Shown piece after piece: positions 34,273 through 37,877 of a stretch of 37,877 nucleotides of DNA; the first letter of the stretch is position 1, and each line of letters begins with the position of its first letter. A model generated the notes under the pieces. It had not been told where the DNA came from. It made no database searches and was given only the letters and a program-made list of their open reading frames with translations. Source of the DNA: Cytophagales bacterium (GTDB lineage Bacteria > Bacteroidota > Bacteroidia > Cytophagales > Spirosomataceae); NCBI GenBank assembly GCA_013298025.1, contig JAAFJE010000033.1, positions 1 to 37,877 of the forward strand, read 5' to 3'. A program made the position numbers and the translations under genes.

Positions 34273-35317
34273 GCTTTTCGGATTTTAGGGTCAAAAAATA
34301 GCATAGGATTGCAAATGGGACTATTTTAGAGTTGCAAAACTTAACAAATAACCATCGAATCACTATGCTTGACGAAATATACTACGAAGTTGATGAGTTC
34401 AACAAACTTTACTTAGAAAAAATTGCGGAATATGCTTCCCATATTAACTGGTATCCTAAGCGTAAAATTGGCTGTATGTCCATGAGTGAAATTATGACCA
34501 TTCTAATTTTTTATCGCTGCGGCGAACCGTCACTATTCTCACTACAAAAACTTTAAACATTATTACGAGCAATACGTCTGTAGAGATTAAAAAAAAGACT
34601 TTCCCATTTTAGTAAGTTATGACCGTTTTGTTTGGTATATTCCGATAGCGTTTTTACCCATGATGTGCTTTCACCTATTTCGTTGTAAATCATCCATTCG
34701 GACAAATAATTATTTCATTGATAGCACTAAAATAGTAGCTTGTCACCCTAAACGGGCTCATCAAAATGAGGTATTCAAAGGCATTGCATCTTGGGGTAAA
34801 ACTTCAACAGGCTGGTTTTACGGAATCAAAATACATCTGATTATTAATAACTTAGGGGAAATAATCCAGACTTGTTTTACAACAGGAAGTACATCTGACA
34901 CAAATATTGGTGTTCTTTTCTACTTATTAAAAGACCTAAGCGGTTGGGTATTTGGTGATAGAGGGTATTTAATGAATCAAGCAAAAATGGACTTCATTGA
35001 ACATGATGGAACGTTAGATTTCTTTGCAAAACCTCGCAATAATGCTAAAAAGTCAAACCAAAAATTCATGCCTGATGAGGCTAAAAAAATAGCTAAAAAA
35101 AGACCTGTTATTGAAACTGTTATTGGGCTTCAAAAGGGTGTTTTGGACTTAGAACATACCCGCCACAGGTCAGCTTTGAATGCTTTTACTCATATGTTGG
35201 CGGCCATGTGTGCTTACTCCTTTTATCAAAGAAAACCAAAAGTTTCTATCCAAACTCATAGGGCTTTGAAACAATATGAGGGCTTAATAGCTGCCTGAAA
35301 TCTGAAAAGTTCACGTT
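34266..35317 (+). mobile_element. IS982-family insertion sequence, decayed
   Basis: The terminal inverted repeats are AACGTGAGCTTTTCGGATTT on the left and, read inward from the right, AACGTGAACTTTTCAGATTT: 18 of 20 bases match. The length is about 1052 bp, normal for the family. The single transposase gene is broken. I see no clear target-site duplication, and the two flanks belong to different truncated genes on opposite strands. Confidence 0.85.
34365..35298 (+). pseudogene. IS982-family transposase, frameshifted
   Basis: The N-terminal part (MLDEIYYEVDEFNKLYLEKI, then KRKIGCMSMSEIMTILIFYRCG) and the C-terminal catalytic part are in different frames. A one-base shift lies near 34521-34530. 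A second lesion, an in-frame TAA at 34588-34590, falls in the CRDxKKDFP block. The DDE residues survive: Asp in FIDSTKI (34720), Asp in FGDRGY (34957) and Glu in VIETVIG (35113). The repaired length of about 311 residues is normal for IS982. Two lesions make it unlikely to be active, and programmed frameshifting is not known to me for this family. Confidence 0.88.
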
Positions 35318-35448
35318 AAAGTTAGAAAAAAACCTAAAAAAATCACGTTGGGAAAACTAACTTTATCAATCACATATATGGGTGTGCTTCCGATAATTCC
35401 TATTATCGGTGACGAAATAAATACAGCCTTAAAAAGTTTATTGTTCAT
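35311..35448 (-). pseudogene. 5' fragment of an unknown membrane-protein gene cut by the IS
   Basis: An ATG at 35448 opens a frame (MNNKLFKAVFISSPIIGIIG, then a second hydrophobic segment VIFLGFFLTL) that ends at a TGA inside the IS right end, after 45 codons. Two membrane segments are plausible. It might be the start of a membrane sensor, but nothing identifies the family. It reads toward the IS on the minus strand, so it is not the missing part of the truncated parA. Confidence 0.35.
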
Positions 35449-35768
35449 GAAAACAAATATAACTATTTTGTCAATCTACTGGATAGCATATTTGAAGTAA
35501 AATGGACGAAAAGAGTATTGTAATGGACGGATTACTTTTTAAAAATTGAGTTTAATAATTCAACGTTGAGTGAATAGAATCAGGAATGCCGTCGGTTGAG
35601 ATACCAACGGCACATTACTACAAGCTTAGTAAGCTGTAAAGTATAAAGAACGGGTTTTAAGTACCCATACCATACACGCTTCATCTGTTACAAAACCTTT
35701 AATATGCAGATATATTCCATAAGTGTTTAGATATACTTGCATAAGTGAAGGTGTTGCTATCGAATAAA
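35449..35768. other. Gene-free stretch between the IS flank and higA
   Basis: I find no supported gene. A stem-loop TGCCGTCGGT/ACCAACGGCA (one mismatch, 6-base loop) lies at 35587-35612 and could end the higBA transcript. The rest is AT-rich without clear repeats. Confidence 0.5.
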
Positions 35769-36125
35769 TTACGATAACAACACTTCAGCAGGAATCCCTA
35801 ACTCTTGATGAAATATTTTAACAAGTTTTAAAGTAAGAGGCTTCTTTTTGTTAAGTAAAGCCGAAACATAACTTTTGCTTCCAATCCACAAAGCTAAATC
35901 CTTGTTTAATAATCCTTTTTCTTCCATTTTTAGTTTTACGGCCTCAATAGGGTCTGGAGTAGGTATGGGGTAATGCGCATCTTCGTATGCTTTAATTAAT
36001 AACAGAGCAATTTGTAATTGTTCTCCTTCTTGGCTATTAAATTCTGGAGCTAAATCAAACTGAGTATCTACCCATTCCAACATTGCTTCATATTCATCAT
36101 CCGTCTTAATTGGTCTTAAATTCAT
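35769..36125 (-). CDS. higA: HigA-like antitoxin with helix-turn-helix
   Basis: The 118-residue protein has an acidic N-terminal part (MNLRPIKTDDEYEAMLEWVDTQFD) and a C-terminal Xre-type HTH. The HTH runs DPIEAVKLKMEEKGLLNKDLALWIGSKSYVSALLNKKKPLTLKLVKIFHQELGIPAEVLL, about residues 58-117. This is the layout of HigA antitoxins of the COG5499 type. It follows higB on the same strand after 140 bp, the usual toxin-first order of higBA modules. It should bind and block HigB and repress the shared promoter. On a plasmid it would serve maintenance by post-segregational killing (inference). Confidence 0.88.
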   Translation of the reverse strand: MNLRPIKTDDEYEAMLEWVDTQFDLAPEFNSQEGEQLQIALLLIKAYEDAHYPIPTPDPIEAVKLKMEEKGLLNKDLALWIGSKSYVSALLNKKKPLTLKLVKIFHQELGIPAEVLLS

Positions 36126-36265
36126 ATATATGTCTTGTTTAATAATTTAATATCAACGATAATCTATTTTAAGGTAAATATTAATGTTTCAACCCTTGTT
36201 CTATTGAACACTTTATACCTAACTAATAAATACTATTTTAAAAATTAGTTACGAATTCAATTTAT

Positions 36266-36574
36266 TTACTTTTTGTAGCTGACGTTGGTAACATCAATAT
36301 TGTCGTATTCAGTATGCGTTCCAAACCACTTTATCTGAATCGCTTTATAAGTAAATACAATTCTAACGACAAGACGAAAGTGGTTGCCCATAATATTAAA
36401 AACTACTCTATCATCACCAACCAAACTAGCATTACCATAGGCACTTTTTAATTCTTGAAAATTCTTGAAATCAGCTTGAATAAATTCATAATACCATTCC
36501 AAGAGAGCATTAGATGCTTTAGGATATTTTTTACAATAAGCTAATAATGTCTTTCTTGTAATAATGTTAAACAT
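36266..36574 (-). CDS. higB: HigB-type mRNA interferase toxin
   Basis: The 102-residue protein matches the HigB_toxin family of Bacteroidota. Its blocks are KTLLAYCKKYPKASNALLEWYYEFIQADFKNFQELKSAYGNASLVGDDRVVFNIMGNHFRLVVRI and then KAIQIKWFGTHTEYDNID. The basic and aromatic surface around NHFRLVV and WFGTHTEY is characteristic. Members cleave mRNA in association with the ribosome. It is transcribed from a well-formed Bacteroidota promoter overlapped by two direct repeats (36591-36639) that probably bind HigA. The length is normal and the frame intact. Confidence 0.9.
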   Translation of the reverse strand: MFNIITRKTLLAYCKKYPKASNALLEWYYEFIQADFKNFQELKSAYGNASLVGDDRVVFNIMGNHFRLVVRIVFTYKAIQIKWFGTHTEYDNIDVTNVSYKK

Positions 36575-36590
36575 AGAAGGAAGAGTTTAG

Positions 36591-36639
36591 GTTTACTAAT
36601 AGAGAACAAATATATAAAGTTTACTAATAGAGAACAAAT
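36591..36639 (-). promoter_or_regulatory. higBA promoter with two direct-repeat operator candidates
   Basis: On the minus strand TTTG (36638-36635), a 20-base spacer and TATATTTG (36614-36607) match the Bacteroidota sigma consensus TTTG-N19-TAnnTTTG. Two identical 21-bp copies of GTTTACTAATAGAGAACAAA plus T (plus strand, 36591-36611 and 36619-36639) overlap the boxes. This is a good place for HigA repression. The predicted transcript start is about 25 bp upstream of the higB ATG. Confidence 0.75.
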
Positions 36640-37038
36640 GGTTATACAACAAAGGCGAATACCCTTGAAAAATATTCCCAAAATAGTCCTTTTTATATTG
36701 GTTTAAAAAGAGAAATAAACACAACGTCAGATATTTCTTTTAGCTACGTAGCCATTGAAGGAGAGAAAGCAGGACGTGGCAGAAAACCCATTGAGCAAAT
36801 AGAATTTACCGTAATCTATACAGGGCCAATCACACATCATTCATTTGATGACCATAACCTACCTTTATTTACCCGATTAACAACACAGTTTCATTTACGT
36901 AAAGACCAGGCAGTCAAAATATTAGAAAATTTTCAACCCGTAGAAATTAATAAAATGCTTTATGATATTCACCTGAAAATAATCAATAAAGAACTGACAA
37001 ATATTGGTGCTTATACCGCAAAAGCATTCGGAATTTAA
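36631..37038 (+). pseudogene. 3' remnant of a second Rep_3 initiator gene
   Basis: After an in-frame stop at 36628-36630, 135 codons are open with no convincing start. The product reads ANTLEKYSQNSPFYIGLKRE, then ISFSYVAIEGEKAGRGRKPIEQIEFTVIYTG, LPLFTRLTTQFHLRKDQAVKILENF and KELTNIGAYTAKAFGI at the end. The middle part resembles the end of the second winged helix of Rep_3 proteins (basic GRGRKPIEQIEF strand), followed by their C-terminal tail. No iterons accompany it. It differs from the C-terminus of the intact Rep (32948-34120), so it is a relic of another replicon rather than a duplication. Confidence 0.7.
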
Positions 37039-37133
37039 TTTTAAAAGTTGTAAAAAAGTCGGTCAAAAAATCCATTATCTACATGAAATTATCTAATAAT
37101 TGTTTGGTTTACCGAATCTTAAAGCGTGATACC

Positions 37134-37877
37134 CTATGACATAGCAGCCAAGGTTTGTTGGGCCAAGGCTATCATCTGTTCTAAATCGGCTCTGCTATTT
37201 GTCTTTACGAATTTCTTACTGATAGTCATTAGCTCAACTGCTTTTTCTTGGATACCAGACATAATTTTAGCTGTATTGGCGGTTTCGCTTGTGTTGGTAT
37301 CAACAAGGGCTATTAATTGCTGCATTCCCGAAACTGGTTTTTCCAAATCTTGCATTTTAGCCAATTTCTGAATCAATCCTTTGTCAATTTTCTCCTTACC
37401 GCTTAAAATATTATTCCGAAATTCGAGGTCTAATTTTTCCAGACCCTTGGCAAACTCGGCATCTCTTTTAATGGTTTTGGGACTTACCTTATACTCTTTT
37501 GAAAGTCGTTCGGCAGTTGAAAGTCCCGAAGGGTCATTTTGACCCTTCGATAAAAAAGTAGTTTCAGCAAGCCCTTGTTTTTCATTTTCTGTCGAAGGGT
37601 CATTTTGACCCTTCGATAAAAAAGTAGTTTCAACAGACCCTTGTTTTTCATTTTCTGTCGAAGGGTCATTTTGACCCTTCGATAAAAAAGTAGTTTCAGC
37701 AGGCCCTTGTTTTTCATTTTCTATCGAAGGGTCATTTTGACCCTTCGATGAAAAAGTAGTTTCAGCAGGCCCTTGTTTTTCATTTTCTATCGAAGGGTCA
37801 TTTTGACCCTTCGATGAAAAAGTAGTTTCAGCAGGCCCTTGTTTTTCATTTTCTATCGAAGGGTCATTTTGACCCTT
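37134..37877 (-). CDS. parB: ParB-like partition protein, C-terminal part (continues from position 1)
   Basis: Read on the minus strand from 37877, the frame passes through six units of the SKGQNDPS repeat. It then goes directly into GLSTAERLSKEYKVSPKTIKRDAEFAKGLEKL, the ParB helix-turn-helix. A C-terminal helical region follows (RNNILSGKEKIDKGLIQKLAKMQ to LEQMIALAQQTLAAMS), ending at TAG 37136-37134. Added to the 604 bases at the left end, the gene is 1348 bases, which is not a multiple of three. Adding the 14 bases missing from the broken repeat gives 1362, or 453 codons plus stop. The repeats therefore form the linker between the nucleotide-binding domain and the HTH. Confidence 0.88.
   Translation of the reverse strand, partial: KGQNDPSIENEKQGPAETTFSSKGQNDPSIENEKQGPAETTFSSKGQNDPSIENEKQGPAETTFLSKGQNDPSTENEKQGSVETTFLSKGQNDPSTENEKQGLAETTFLSKGQNDPSGLSTAERLSKEYKVSPKTIKRDAEFAKGLEKLDLEFRNNILSGKEKIDKGLIQKLAKMQDLEKPVSGMQQLIALVDTNTSETANTAKIMSGIQEKAVELMTISKKFVKTNSRADLEQMIALAQQTLAAMS
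37528..37877 (-). repeat. 66-bp palindrome-bearing tandem repeats in parB, right part of the array
   Basis: Palindrome cores GAAGGGTCA-N3-TGACCCTTC begin at 37528, 37594, 37660, 37726, 37792 and 37858 (the last cut by the window end). With the two on the left there are eight. Substitutions between units fall outside the palindromes: TAA/TGA and CTG/CTA beside the arms, and CAGCAGGCC, CAGCAAGCC or CAACAGACC in mid-spacer. The copy at 37528 keeps 9-bp arms. Confidence 0.95.

Noticed and set aside
34266-35317. Target-site duplication of the IS
   Set aside because: I compared the bases outside both inverted repeats and found no convincing direct repeat, so none is claimed.
35503-35549. Tiny plus-strand frame MDEKSIVMDGLLFKN
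   Set aside because: Fifteen codons, no ribosome site and no recognisable product. It lies in a scar region beside the IS.
37484-37717. Minus-strand frame with repeated MKNKGLLKLLFYRRVKMTLRQ units
   Set aside because: It is an alternative frame of the parB repeat array. The frame that joins the ParB N-domain to its HTH explains the sequence.
1-37877. tRNA, rRNA or riboswitch genes
   Set aside because: No cloverleaf, rRNA segment or recognised riboswitch core was seen on either strand, as expected for an accessory plasmid. Small RNAs cannot be excluded by eye.

Overview
The window reads as one nearly complete circular plasmid of a Bacteroidota bacterium, most likely of the Cytophagales type. 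The evidence is a SusC/SusD pair, a type IX secretion C-terminal domain, FecR/ECF-sigma signalling, TAnnTTTG-type promoter boxes, AT-rich spacers and weak Shine-Dalgarno sequences. Both ends of the window lie inside one minus-strand parB gene, in the same 66-bp repeat. The N-terminal part of parB is at 1-604 and the C-terminal part at 37134-37877. Joining the ends as given is out of frame, but restoring the 14 bases needed to complete one repeat period makes a continuous gene of 453 codons.

Layout. (a) 1-1561 and 37134-37877: parA-parB partition operon; the parB linker contains at least eight copies of a palindrome. (b) 1783-4690: an accessory cassette with an AraC regulator, a DoxX-like membrane protein, an SDR oxidoreductase and a decayed second AraC gene. 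(c) 4873-7306: the 5' end of a GH127/GH146-type arabinofuranosidase gene joined to the 3' end of an unrelated gene, then an exported serine hydrolase. (d) 7342-17705: a minus-strand catabolic operon with a LacI regulator, GH88 unsaturated uronyl hydrolase, GH97, ROK sugar kinase, FucP-like transporter, GH43 and a heparinase II/III-like lyase. (e) 17929-32416: the cell-surface half of the polysaccharide utilisation locus. It has a 2216-residue secreted lyase with CBM6, two CBM3 modules and a T9SS tail, then SusD, SusC with an STN signalling domain, FecR, and a divergent ECF sigma factor. (f) 32417-34120: an iteron origin and a Rep_3 initiator. (g) 34129-37038: a parA fragment cut by a decayed IS982-type element, a higBA toxin-antitoxin pair and the 3' remnant of a second rep gene.

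How it fits together (inference). A surface lyase anchored to cell-wall polysaccharide by cellulose-type binding modules would cut a uronic-acid-containing polymer. SusCD would import the oligomers. The periplasmic heparinase-like lyase, GH88, GH97 and GH43 would reduce them to monomers, which the MFS permease and ROK kinase would feed into central metabolism. A shared palindrome, TTGCTTAA-N4-TTAAGCAA, lies just upstream of both GH88 and the ECF sigma gene. It may couple the periplasmic operon and the surface operon through the LacI regulator.

The most unusual signal is the palindrome array inside parB. The arms are invariant in the internal copies and all visible substitutions fall between them. 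It may be a centromere-like array embedded in the coding sequence.
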